From positions 1,426,001 to 1,490,000 of the forward strand of contig JAHQRK010000017.1 in the NCBI GenBank assembly GCA_019828595.1: a stretch of 64,000 nucleotides of DNA. The letters are read 5' to 3'. The stretch comes from Aphanomyces cochlioides. Lineage: Eukaryota > Oomycota > Saprolegniomycetes > Saprolegniales > Verrucalvaceae. The notes beneath the pieces are model-generated. The model had not been told where the DNA came from. It did no database searches and saw only the letters and a list, made by a program, of their open reading frames with translations. Each line of letters starts with the position of its first letter. Position 1 is the first letter of the stretch. This document shows, piece by piece, positions 54,336 to 64,000 of this stretch. A program made the position numbers and the translations under genes.

Positions 54336-54359
54336 GCTGACTGTGGTTTTAAGCGGCGC

Positions 54360-55400
54360 ATGCGACTATTACGTCTCATTGCGTATGATGTTGAGCGTCC
54401 TTTGGTTCCTCCAATGCGTCTGTGTCTATCCAAACTGACTAAAACCGACTGTGAGCACAAATTTCGCTTTGATATGAGTGGAATTCAAGAGCTGACAGTT
54501 TTACTGAAACTCCCCCATGTAATTGTGACTCAAGCTGGAGACCGCAGCATCGCCACCGAAGCTTTGTGCATCGTATTGGCACGATTGTCCTATCCCTGCC
54601 GATATTATGACATGATGCAGACGTTTGGCCGATCTCGAGAATCCATTTGTCGAATTTTCAACTCTCTGGTCGATGAATTGTACGATTCCTGGCACGATTT
54701 GCTCTACTTCCCTCTCTCTACTGTGAAGAATAGGCTTGAAATGTATGCCTCGGCAATATCACGAAAGGGGGCTGCAATGCAAAATATATTTGGCTTCATT
54801 GACGGCTCAAAAATTGAGACGTGTCGAATTACACAAAAGGTCAACCGACGACGTCAAAATCTTGATGAACAGCACGGTGATTTGCAGCGTATGATTTATA
54901 GTGGCCACAAACGTCGCCATTGTTTAAATTTTCAGGCGATTACTGCTCCAGATGGACTATGTGTCCATTTCTGGGGACCAATTGAGGGGTCCAGACACGA
55001 CACGACCCTGCTCTGGGAGAGTAAGTTGATGGAGTATATGGACTCCCATGAGTCAATCTTTCGTCCGTATTTGATTTATGGAGATCCAGCTTATGGCATT
55101 CTCCCTTGGATATGCAGTGGTTACAAAGGAAGCTCGAAAACTCAGCTTATGGATGAATTTAATGCCTCAATGAGTAAGGTCCGCCAATCCGTCGAATGGA
55201 GTTTCTGCCAACTGAAGACTCAGTGGGCGTTTATAACCTACAAGATGCAGAACAAAATCATGCTTCAAAATGTGGGGAAATCCATTTGCATTGCGATGCT
55301 GTTCACAAATTGTCAAACGTGCTATTATCGTGGCAATCAAACAAGCAAGTACTTTGCATTATTCCCACCAAGCTTACGAGAATATCTGACTTCTAGCTAG
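54360..55400 (+). CDS. PIF/Harbinger transposase (HARBI1-like DDE nuclease)
   Basis: 346 codons, uninterrupted. Family landmarks: the helix-turn-helix-like SRESICRIFNSLVDELYDSW, NIFGFIDGSKIETCR (first D), RHCLNFQAITAPDGLCVHFW, GPIEGSRHDTTLL, YLIYGDPAYGI (second D) and VRQSVEWSFCQLKTQW (E). The length matches HARBI1 (about 350). The stop overlaps the stop of the reverse-strand Myb gene within CTAGCTAG, so the two genes converge with a 4-bp overlap. A Harbinger transposase with its Myb-like partner is the standard two-gene set of these elements. Confidence 0.92.
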   Translation: MRLLRLIAYDVERPLVPPMRLCLSKLTKTDCEHKFRFDMSGIQELTVLLKLPHVIVTQAGDRSIATEALCIVLARLSYPCRYYDMMQTFGRSRESICRIFNSLVDELYDSWHDLLYFPLSTVKNRLEMYASAISRKGAAMQNIFGFIDGSKIETCRITQKVNRRRQNLDEQHGDLQRMIYSGHKRRHCLNFQAITAPDGLCVHFWGPIEGSRHDTTLLWESKLMEYMDSHESIFRPYLIYGDPAYGILPWICSGYKGSSKTQLMDEFNASMSKVRQSVEWSFCQLKTQWAFITYKMQNKIMLQNVGKSICIAMLFTNCQTCYYRGNQTSKYFALFPPSLREYLTSS

Positions 55401-56160
55401 CTTCTTTCTATAAAATGCCTTATAATTCTCATCATTTCCTCGTTGCGTTTATTTTCAATTTCACGGATTTGCTGTCGCTCTTGGCGCTCTTTTTCACGCT
55501 CTTCTCGATCCTTTTCCTTTTCTTCCATTTCACGCTCGAACTTCATCTTTTTGAAAGCAAGCTTATCCCTTTCAAGGGATATTTCCATCTCCTGACATTC
55601 CAATACCATCTTTCGTTTTCCTATAATAACAATGAAATCTAATAGAGAATAGACAGACAATGAAATTACCCGTTGCTATTTGCTCTGTTGTCTCTGCGTT
55701 GGATGGCGTTTGACGGTATCCACGAGTCATGGCTTGATCCCTGATGACCTTCACATCGGCAGCTTTGACTGCAGCATCGCTGGTTATCGAACCTTTTTTT
55801 TCCTACGGCATCCATGTACAAAGGCACGATGTCGTCGAGGAGTTTGGTCTTTGGTGTTTCCTCTTCACTGACACCAGACAAGCGAGCAGATGCGTTGTCT
55901 TGGGACTTGTGCTGTCGTACAAGCAGGAGAAATCGGTTCTGGCACTTTTTTCCGTCAAGAGAGGGTCTTGTGAAACCAGGAATTGAGCGCAAGGTCGTGG
56001 CCAAAGCTTCCCAAGCCTTTGTGGTGTCTTTTCGCTGCAAGAACGGGCGATCATTGTTGACTTGAGTCAACAGGATTGTGTCTTCGTCTTCTGTCCACCA
56101 CTTCTTTTCTTGGATGTCTTGGCTCTCGAGCGTCTCGGCGCTCATAGCTGCATCAGCCAT
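55397..56160 (-). CDS. Myb/SANT-like DNA-binding protein of the Harbinger element
   Basis: Partner protein that brings the Harbinger transposase to DNA. From the ATG at 56160 (MADAAMSAETLESQD): a trihelix/Myb-like domain with KWWTEDEDTILLTQV, KAWEALATTLRSI and GKKCQNRFLLLVRQH, then a linker, then an intron (donor GTAATTTC after 55670, acceptor TATAG), and a long charged coiled coil (LERDKLAFKKMKFEREMEEK...) to the stop at 55397. The frame shifts by one at a run of eight T (55794-55801, plus strand) just after YMDAVGKK; the shifted frame (SDAAVKAADVKVIRDQAMTR) is clearly the protein-like one. Either the gene is newly broken or the homopolymer length is wrong. Confidence 0.78.
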
Positions 56161-56201
56161 TCAGAAAATGGTTTAACCGGATCAACCGTACACCCCAGTT
56201 T

Positions 56202-56229
56202 GCCGTGAAATCGACGTATTTCACGGCAT
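56202..56229. repeat. Hairpin near the Helitron 3' end
   Basis: On the reverse strand TGCCGTGAAAT and ATTTCACGGCA form a perfect 11-bp stem with a 6-nt loop, followed two bases later by CTGG. Helitrons end in a hairpin shortly before CTRR, so this may mark the 3' terminus of the element whose ORFs start at 56284, although the spacing is shorter than usual. Confidence 0.5.
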
Positions 56230-56283
56230 CCCATATGAAATTTAAGAGTTGCCGTAGATCAGATAAATTTATGCAGGTAAATT

Positions 56284-58967
56284 CTACGGGTAGAGCATGG
56301 CAAGTGGTTCCGAAATCTGTCTATTCGCTTCGCGCGAGAGACTGTCTTTGGTGTTGATGAGTATCTTTTTTGGCGGTCGTTCAATGTGCAGTTCATTTTC
56401 TGGCCGTTTCGATATGACACTAAAGGGTCTTTTACTCCGCGGGACGCGGTGTAATGTTTCCAAGCACGAGTTTCCACTGCGCCGTGTCCAATATCCATTT
56501 TCACTAATATCCATGCGATACTTCGTCGCGATAATATTGGGCCGCAAATTCGTTAAACTCGAAGGCCGAAATGAATGAGATAATGGGAAACATCGGAAGC
56601 TATTTGCTCGACGAACACGGCTGAACATTACGTAGAGAAGCTCAAAGTTTAGTTTTGGACTTCCGGGCGAGGGCTCTAACAGTGCTAAAACTTTCGAAAA
56701 CGTGCTTCCTTGCGACTTCCATGTCGTAATTGCGAAAGCTAGGTCCACCCCATGCATGTTGTAAGCAACACTAACATTCTTGGCGATTCGAACTATCTTG
56801 TGTTTTAAATGCAAACATCCAATTGGAATGTGGACTGCAATCGGTAGTCCGTTGCTCATACGCGGTGCAAGATTTAGATGCAACGGCCACTCCGATACAT
56901 CAGCTGAATTAATCGAAACAATAATATGGTCAGGTGGGATCGGTAAGTCACAAATGCCACCATGATTTCCATGACAGTTTACCAAGGTATCAGCAGATAC
57001 CCGTGCAGATTCATTATTCCATGCAACGGCGACAAAGGTACACGATGTCCCATTGGCCACGCCAAATGGAACATTTCCGTTCCCATTGTCAAGGATTAAA
57101 CCAGGTGCTCCAAAGACAAAATACCCGAATAGCTCGGGTCTGATGGATTCGTCATACAAGAATTCCTGCAGCACGAGTGGCGTATCATTTTTTAGTACTC
57201 GACGCCATCTCAGAGCGATAGTACATGATGAAGTGGCGTAAAGAGGAGCTCGAACTGCATTAATAATAGCACGATCAATGTTACTGGTCACAATACATTT
57301 TGCGTCGGAGAGCCAAGATGGATCAGTCGTAATGTCTGAGCTCGAAAGAGTATTGGTCACTCCTTCGAAGACATCCGCTGTAACTGGACGAAAATCGTTG
57401 TCGTTTTTCGACCAGCGGACGTTAATAGGATACTTTGAAGGGAGGCACCTCAAAGCTTGCAAACGGCGGCAATGATCAATACAATCAGCTGCCCGCATTT
57501 GCTCTTTCATTTCAACAACGTGGAACTTTCCAAACAAAGAGCAAGCCTTGACATCATTTGATCCAACGGGATTATACATAACCTGGTATAAATCACGGCC
57601 TGCAGTAACAGGAAGCTGGAGAAATCTCCAACAAGGAGAACAGATTTTCCACCAAACATTTTCGTTGGTTCATACATGGTACGTAAACGTTCGTCCAACA
57701 AAACAAGAAAATGGGCCGGCAGCATGCTTACCTCGTCGATGATGACGAGTTTAAGTTTATCGCCTCCAACATTATCATAGACCTGTTTGACTAGCTCCGA
57801 AGCATTAAGTTCCTTGACGTATGTTTTCCACATCGAATGGAAGGTTTGACCATTTGGTAGAGGACATGCGCCAACTCCAGTGGGACAGCAACACGCACAA
57901 TATGAGTCACGTGCATTGATCTCTTGAGCTGCCTTTGTAACAGCTGTGCTTTTTCCGCAGCCACCTCCCCCGTGCAACAAAATAAGATTTTGACTTGGAC
58001 TCTCGACAAGGGTCGACACCAAACTATATTGCTGATGCGTAAGAATGCATGGTCCAATTATTTTAATATAATTCAGATGAGAGGGTTCATTTGGACCGGA
58101 TGCTCCGTTTGCATCAAGTTTTGAATCCTGTGGAGCACATTGATGAGATCTTGCCAGCCTGTTGATTTGTTTTTGAATGCTCGACAGTGGTATAATAGAT
58201 TCATTGTTCTCAGTCATTGCACCATCGAAATGCTGATAGACAACGTCTTTTTTGTGCATGCTCGGGTGGATATTTTCTCGAATTGTTTGATTCTCTCGTG
58301 CAAATAATGCCTTGCAGTTGGTTGTCAATAAATCGTGGGCAAAGCGCTTGTTGACATCAATGTCCGTAACTGCAGTAGTTAAATCATGTAGTTCAGACGG
58401 GCATAGCTGTCCAGAGCCTTCATCATCAGCACAAAATTCATCTACAGCAGGCCGTGGTCCATGCTTTTTGGACGCCATATCACTCCAATAATCCGTGTTT
58501 CTATCTCGCCAATCACTATTAATCCCCTCGTTACGACTACTTCGATGGCGTGAGTTCATAATATTGATAATGTATCGCAACCTCTGGCGATTGATAAGGC
58601 TTGTCGAGCGTCTATCCCATAAATCCAGCAATGAAGCTAGGCCTTCGAAATCTCTCGTAAATTGAGATTTACCCTCAAAATCCCACGGGACGAATGTATC
58701 GATAATGTACTTTGCAAAACAAGTCATGTCTCGCTGACATGCTAAACGACGCTTCTCTTCATCTGGAATATTTCCCGGGAAACAAGGTGGGGGTGGTCCC
58801 CCAAAAATCGGAGTGCACATTTTCGCCCGGATAATCGCAACAAAACCTCGAAATAGTGGGTTTGATGACCTTAGTGGAAAAGAATCGCGCGGTGGTCGAC
58901 CTTTATTCGAGAGCAGCGCATTTCTGGTCTTCTTTGCATTGATCTGAACGATACATGAATATTCCAT
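56284..58967 (-). pseudogene. Helitron PIF1-type helicase part
   Basis: Superfamily 1B DNA helicase domain that unwinds the element during rolling-circle transposition. Motif I GGGGCGKST, motif II IIDEVSM, motif III-like GGKSVLLVGDF, late motifs ITTWKSQGSTF and VMFSRVRR are all present. The N-terminal part (MEYSCIVQINAKKTRNALL, LVGDF) and C-terminal part (MYNPVGSNDVKACSLFGKF...) are in different frames and overlap at 57507-57579. The tail after the helicase is basic and unstructured. There is no Ser/Cys protease or RPA domain. Confidence 0.85.
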
Positions 58968-59071
58968 CAGTGAGTAGTGCTAAAACTGTATTCCTCGGTG
59001 TTGATATTGTTCAGCTTGAGATATGAAAATAATCTCGCCTGATTTGAGTTTGTACGAGCCCGCACCCCCAA

Positions 59072-62000
59072 TTACATCATTACAGGGAATATTACCGTCC
59101 ACTGTCGTTCTAGACGATCTCCACAGTGTATGAGATCGTCTAGAACGTCATTGACATTGCTGCTACCATCTTTTGGCTTAGCAATTGTTTTCAAATGAGA
59201 TTCATTGCTTCGCAAAGAATCATTGTATTTTACAGCAGCATGGGAAAATACGTACGAGAAGATTTCACCCGTGACATGTGATGAGTGACCAAGAAGAGCA
59301 TATGCCATAAGTGGCAGCGACCACTGATGACTACCTGTAAAAGCATTAACAGTTCTTGTTGCAAGGTGTTTTCCTGTCCTTTCAGCTGTTCCACTGTCTA
59401 AAGCTGAGCTGGGGTTGACTCTAATTTCTTCAAGTGAAGCCAAAAGAACTGCTGCAGCTTGCCTGAGAGGTGCTCCTTCTTTCGTCATATAATGCGCGAC
59501 GTATTCTTCTACTGCCTCGCCTGCATCCTTTCCACTGATGACCGAGGCATTATTGTGACACCCAAGTAGATTGGTGGTGATCAGGTTGGCCTCCACAAAC
59601 ATCGTGCATGTCGCGGGGCGCTTTAATTCCCAGACAATTGAACCAGCTGGATGAGATCTAATATAATTTCCATTTAGCGGTCGATACGGATTGTTGAGTA
59701 GCTTTACAGTACCAATATCTAAATCAAGTCCATCAAGGATCGCCCTCTTTTTTAATTTCCTGTCTCCAGCCTTTCGCAAGGCAATAATAAGAGGCCATGT
59801 GTCATGCTCGTAAATCCCTCGTCCCATTGAAAGACGGCACATGTACAACCCCTTTGGCGGTTTTTCGCAAGCAAACCCATGTTTATGGCTGCCAAGAATG
59901 ATTGCCTTCTTTTGTGCAATTTGAATAAATCCATTATAATCAATTGAAGCATCGGGTACAATCAAGTCAGAAGCTCGGACAGGCGATTTGGAACTGTCTG
60001 AATTAACATTCTCGTACCAAGCACAGCAGTCGTCAGGTACATTAGTAGATGATGTGGACTCTAAATGTTTGGCCACCACAGTTTTTACTCTATCAGGTGC
60101 TGCAGCAAGTCGAGTTAGTAATTCAGGTGTCAGCGACGACGCGTACAGATTGACATCCAATGCAATCGACCTTGCTTTTGGGGCTCAATAACGCCATCAT
60201 ATGCAGCAACAAAGTTGTATGCTCCTTGTTCACGCTTCGCATAATCACGCGACAGTCGACTGTTTGATTTCATCGGGCATCTAATAATGTCACTAAATAA
60301 GCTCGTCATTTTGCGTTCAAAAGATTGCGCAGAAAGACCAGGACGCGCTCGGGATAATGCTATGCGGAGTCCTGGGTCTTGTTCGATACATGCTGGCAAT
60401 TCAGAGTTAGAACCGTGGGTGTCAAAATCTACAGTACTATTCCATGTCTTCATGGTTGCAACTCGTAAAATTGCCACATCTTCAAACTCTGGGGGAGATC
60501 CTGTGATAAAATGGCTGCAAATTCCATATCGGAGTCGCATAGCCGCTAGTTTTGGTCTCGTTGCTTGTCTCTCGAAAGGACTGAAAGGAACAGAAGAACC
60601 GACCATCGAAATAATACGACAGATCTTGGCGTTCAACACTTTTGCATCGTTTGTTAACGGGTTATCTCGAGCCCACACCAAAAGATCTCTAAACGCTGAA
60701 GAGTTGGCAAGGTCCCCTAGTTTCTCCAATTCCTTTGTTCATTTCACATTGAGACGTGCGGCTTGACGAATACAAGCATGTCTTTGTTTTTGATTAAATG
60801 CAGTCGCAATAAATAAAGGGTCTTCAAACCGTCCATCGTAGTACGCAAGAAGGTGCCTCATGAACGACTTAGAAATTGAACCTTGCGGAACACCCTTTCC
60901 CAACATAAATAGATGGGGGAATACTCCCCTCAAAATGGCGTCATTTCCATCCCATTCGTTAAGTGGTGCATGACTTCGTGTCACAGATGCCAGCGCTGGT
61001 TTTTCGACACACGAAGTTCCGTCGGCGTTGTCATTGGGATGAATAATCGAAAACATGGCCTCAATTGCGTCATTGATGGCAGAGTCGACTAATCGTTCCT
61101 TTGGCAACACGGCGGAAAAGACCAAGTCTGTTTGATTCGGCGACCTATCCAGTTCTGTGCTCTCTAATTCATCCTCATCATCGATAAATTCGCTCATCAC
61201 GCTGACCCTTTTGTCATCGTTTGCAATTGCGTTTTGTTCAATGCATTTGGTCTCTTCGTTTAATTGTCTCTCCATTGCTCTTGTTTGATCAATAATAACA
61301 TCAATGTAGCTCGGATGTCGTAAGTATTTCCAAGCATTCAACCAAGCAAAGGCACCATTGACATCTAGCTCATAGATTGCTCTAAATCTGCATTGAGTCT
61401 TTCGCCACGCATCCCGTGGCCCTAGAAAAGTAACTTGAACTAGATGACTATCACAAAGATTTGGCAACACTTTAGCGACTTCCGACGGGCCATCTGATGG
61501 AAAGCAAATTGCATGGGCTGTCGAATGGTTTGAACGCACCAGAATGTCAATATTAAAGGCTCGAGACGCAACAATAGCATTTTGAGTTGTCAGGTTTAAT
61601 TTCGGCAACGTGTTAATTCGCCCATAATCGTGGCCGGATGAAATACTATAAGGGTGTTTTAAGGGATTGATGCTGCATGTCTTACAAAGTACAATATTGT
61701 TGACATCAGGGACCAAATCTGGATTTAAATGGAACCACCCTTCAGCAATTCTCAAAACGGATACGTGCTTCATAATCAAGTCTTCTGGAATTGAGGCCAT
61801 AGCATTTTTTTGGCCCTCTGTTAAACGAAAATGCTGTGAAAGCTGTGCTGGAGCCCCAGCATTAATAATTGTATCCACAGCGCCGTATAAAATTTCGTTG
61901 CATGAGGCACGAGCTGCAATTGGACCCTTTCCAACGTCTCTACAATCAACGTCCTTTTGACAGCGTATTGCTGCTTGTTGCGACACTGGTTCGCCGATTG

Positions 62001-62370
62001 ACTCTAAAATCCTGTTCCAAACAGCCGAATCGTCTCCTAAATTCATTGTTTCATCGTTAAAAACAAAAGCATTCGGATCGTTCGAGCACAAGTGATAATA
62101 GGCAAGCCCACAATTTGGCTCAGTTGTAAAGTTGTTGACCTTCCGAATCGTTTCAATCAATTCTAAATTGATGTCTGGAACACCTAGGACAAACTCCGAC
62201 AGGCCATCCATATGTTTCACGTCGCGATTCGTCGTGATCAGTCCTCGATATGACGCTTTTGCAGTTGAGTCTTTTGCTCGAACAGCATCAGCCTGCTCCT
62301 TAGAGAGATTTGATCTGCCAACGCGTCGCAGCATTGTCTCTTTGCTTCTGACAGCAGCTCTGTAGCTCAT
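59072..62370 (-). pseudogene. Helitron N-terminal and Rep (HUH nuclease) part
   Basis: The Rep nuclease nicks and joins single-stranded DNA during transposition. The N-terminal 543 codons carry the Helitron-like N domain. After one TGA (60741-60739) the frame continues to GRLHW, where the HUH motif (HxH) should read His-Trp-His. The observed DNA, TTGCATTGGATGTC, lacks one base at the second His codon, so the frame shifts to DVNLYASSLTPELL. Further on comes the conserved AVEEYVAHYMTKEGAPLRQA, holding the Tyr region of the catalytic site (YVAHYMTK, two tyrosines as in Helitron Rep). All upstream domain order is normal. Confidence 0.82.
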
Positions 62371-62989
62371 CTTCGCTTGTTAACAGGGATATTGTTCCGA
62401 CTCTTCGTCGGAGGGACAAGGAATACGGTGCAGAAACGTGGATTCAAGTGTGCACTGTCCCATTTCTGCTCTGTACTACTATAATACGTAGTATTATTAA
62501 TAATAGTATGCATATTATGCATACTAGACTGTAATTAACAAAATATATGCATATTTTAACTTGATTAAAAAAAGAATACGAAAAATGCAACGGACAGACA
62601 ATTAATCCATTGTGGTCTGGTAGACTAACGTCCCTACCAGTATAATATACCCTCTATAAACTTATGGACAATTAGAGAGGTTTTTCCTGTATTTGGAATT
62701 GATTATTGAATTTTTATGATTGGCTAGTTTATTACCAATTACGTTCATTATTTTCAATCGGAATAAATTTTCCATCACTCATGAGGATGATGCAGCCAAG
62801 CGTTCAATCTGCGCGAAAATGTACTCAAAGCATGTCTATTGCCATCCTCTATTGAGCGATTATGCCATCGTGTGAATTTGATATCGAGGTATCAATCGGT
62901 GGCGATAAAATATTCGAGGAATTGCCTGGGATTGGACGACGTTGTTGCCCTTGAAGCGGGAAGTCCGTGGATTGCTTTGAAAGACATGT
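62371..62989. other. Helitron 5' flank and spacer
   Basis: AT-rich DNA with a 21-bp AT palindrome (AGTATGCATATTATGCATAC, about 62503). The Helitron 5' TC terminus should lie here but cannot be placed. No gene. Confidence 0.4.
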
Positions 62990-63190
62990 GAATCCACAAC
63001 ATGTTTGACGATTACGACTCCAATCTGGTTGAAACGGATTCAGACAATACGCGCTCAGACATGTGAATCAAAGAGCAGACAGGCGTGAAACATTGCCAAA
63101 ATATGGCTGTGGAGCTCAAACACAATAATCGTGGCGATAGCAGTCTACAGGTAAATTTTCAGCTCATTGATCGCTCACACAATTGAAGTC
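62990..63190 (+). pseudogene. Scraps of a TPR-gene paralogue
   Basis: Two short blocks match the TPR gene locus at 45.5-46.4 kb in opposite orientation: 63001-63056 (GACTCCAATCTGGTTGAAAC) corresponds to the region around 46330-46385, and 63108-63175 (GTGGAGCTCAAACACAATAA) to its last exon and donor near 45480-45560. The middle of the gene is missing, so this is a deletion remnant. Confidence 0.7.
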
Positions 63191-63246
63191 ATGTTAAACT
63201 ACGAATTGCGTCCATGTACCACTTGTCTAAGGCCTATAGCGATGAA

Positions 63247-63503
63247 CGATGGGGGACGTGTTTAATGCGCTTTCCAAGGGGTCGCGTCCAAAGCAAGCCG
63301 GCATTCCTCCACTACCTAGTCTTTTTACTGATGACGAATTGCGGACGCTGAAAAGACTAATCGTGAATGCGTATGTTTGCGTCTGCGTTGAGTCTTTTCA
63401 GCGCCCGCAATTCGTCATCAGTAAAAAGACTAGGTTGTGGAGGAATGCCGACTTGCTTTGGACGCGACCCCTTGGAAAGCGCATTAAACACGTCCCCCCA
63501 TCG
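63247..63503. repeat. 112-bp inverted duplication of a coding segment
   Basis: 63247-63358 and 63391-63503 are inverted copies at roughly 96% identity, with a 32-nt spacer. Both arms encode the same stretch (GDVFNALSKGSRPKQ, PSLFTDDELR), once on each strand. A transcript through it would fold into a long hairpin. Confidence 0.92.
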
Positions 63504-64000
63504 ATGCATCGCTGTAGGTACATGGATGCAATTCGTCGGGTATATTGCATCATGCTTTGCTGGATGCCCCAACACTCGCTCCCTTGTATGCCAAATGTTT
63601 GTTGCTTGAAACTACAGACATTAAGTCCGTGAAGAATATGACGAAACTTGATTCTTTTGGATAACTCCTGAACTGCCATCAATCTCTTATCTGCTTCTTT
63701 CAGAAGCTCGATCAACTGTCTGCGCTCGGGATGGCGAGCATTGTGATTTGGATGGCCCGATTTCCACTCATGCAACGCGTCAAATGCATGGCGGCGTAGG
63801 CTCGTTGCATTTTTAACGGCTTTCGAGCTGGCTGTGCGATTCGCCCATGCTACGAAAGTTGTGAGAGGGGGATTCGCCAATGCTTACTGGTTCTTTCAAT
63901 CGATCCAGCTTCTTCTTGGGCCTCATTCCACCGATTCCCCACGTCAGTAAGGAGCATCTTCAACTGGATGTGTTGAACATTCCATGTCTTGTAACCAGGA
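63391..64000 (-). pseudogene. Paralogue of the helical-repeat gene, cut by window edge
   Basis: Reverse-strand exons match the gene at 43-44 kb: 64000-63888 encodes YKTWNVQHIQLKMLL...NRWNEAQEEAG (repeat unit 2); a 38-nt intron (63887-63850, GTAAGC...CGTAG) leads to unit 3 (NRTASSKAVKNATSLRRHAF, HEWKSGHPNHNARHPERR, EADKRLMAVQEL); then, after a poorly readable stretch, comes part of the C-terminal domain (RWGDVFNALSKGSRPKQ, PSLFTDDELRALKRL), matching VEDVFRAIESDSW and YSDEEWQALRTLL in the other copy. The last part is duplicated in inverted form, and the exon 3 donor is not recognisable, so the gene is probably dead. Confidence 0.7.

Larger units (their letters stand above)
56284..62370 (-). mobile_element. 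Helitron (rolling-circle transposon), decayed
   Basis: Five reverse-strand ORFs form one RepHel protein. 62370-60739 is the Helitron-like N-terminal region (PLNEWDGNDAILRGVFPHLF, CKTCSINPLKH). 60729-60130 leads into the HUH Rep motif (EPQKQGRLHW...). 60160-59072 is the rest of Rep. 58967-57507 holds the PIF1 helicase start (LLHGGGGCGKSTAVTKAAQE, IIDEVSMLPAHF). 57579-56284 holds its end (LAFAITTWKSQGSTFSK, VMFSRVRRANSFRCF). Breaks: an in-frame TGA at 60739-60741, a one-base loss in the HUH motif near 60160, a frameshift near 59075, a TAG near 58985 and a frameshift near 57600. No other gene intrudes. 5' TC end not located. Confidence 0.9.

Noticed and set aside
1..64000. CRISPR arrays, rRNA genes, bacterial operons
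   Set aside because: No regularly spaced repeats, no rRNA-like blocks; genes have short spliceosomal introns, so the DNA is eukaryotic nuclear.

Overview
The window reads as nuclear DNA of an oomycete, most likely a saprolegnialean such as Aphanomyces or Saprolegnia. This is inferred from very short GT-AG introns (about 38-60 nt), compact genes, protein families typical of the group, and a dense mix of DNA transposons. No database search was possible, so the organism call is an inference.

Layout. (1) 0-8 kb is mostly host genes: a truncated reverse-strand gene at the left edge, a mariner-type MITE, a Cdh1/FZR1 APC/C activator with six exons, and a P1B-type copper ATPase with eight exons. (2) 7.8-10.6 kb holds a 579-bp MITE and an apparently intact pogo/Tigger-like transposon with perfect 33-bp terminal repeats and a tRNA-like Pol III module inside it. 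(3) 10.6-13.4 kb has no gene I can support. (4) 13.5-25 kb is a host block: two tandem ABCC transporters of 1305 residues flanking a reverse-strand DEAD-box helicase (DDX47/Rrp3-like), then a damaged DGAT2-family acyltransferase. (5) 26-28 kb has a possible small secreted protein and unassigned DNA.

(6) 27.8-42 kb is transposon territory: a 1.1-kb TIR element with an acidic ORF, a broken hAT transposase, a 3.5-kb Mutator-like element, a Harbinger-type MITE, a retroelement relic and a second MULE transposase. The Mutator-like element is the most striking object here: 33-bp perfect terminal repeats enclose a MULE transposase gene and a convergent, intron-containing SET-domain histone methyltransferase gene. 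(7) 42.5-48 kb returns to host genes: a fragment duplicated from Kae1, a gene made of helical repeats, a TPR gene and the complete Kae1/OSGEP gene of the KEOPS tRNA t6A pathway. (8) 48-56.2 kb is again mobile: a second pogo relic, gypsy and hAT scraps, a 162-bp tandem duplication, and a Harbinger-like cluster (transposase, Myb/SANT protein, Ulp1-type protease and an unknown ORF). (9) 56.2-62.4 kb is one decayed reverse-strand Helitron (Rep plus PIF1 helicase). (10) 63-64 kb carries scraps of a TPR paralogue and a broken paralogue of the helical-repeat gene containing a 112-bp inverted duplication.

Many ORFs are broken by single-base shifts, several at homopolymer runs, or by single TGA codons. 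Some of the apparent pseudogenes may therefore be sequence errors. Exon structures were worked out by hand from splice signals, reading phase and family conservation. They close in frame for Cdh1 (470 codons), the Cu-ATPase (980), Kae1 (347) and the TPR gene (231).
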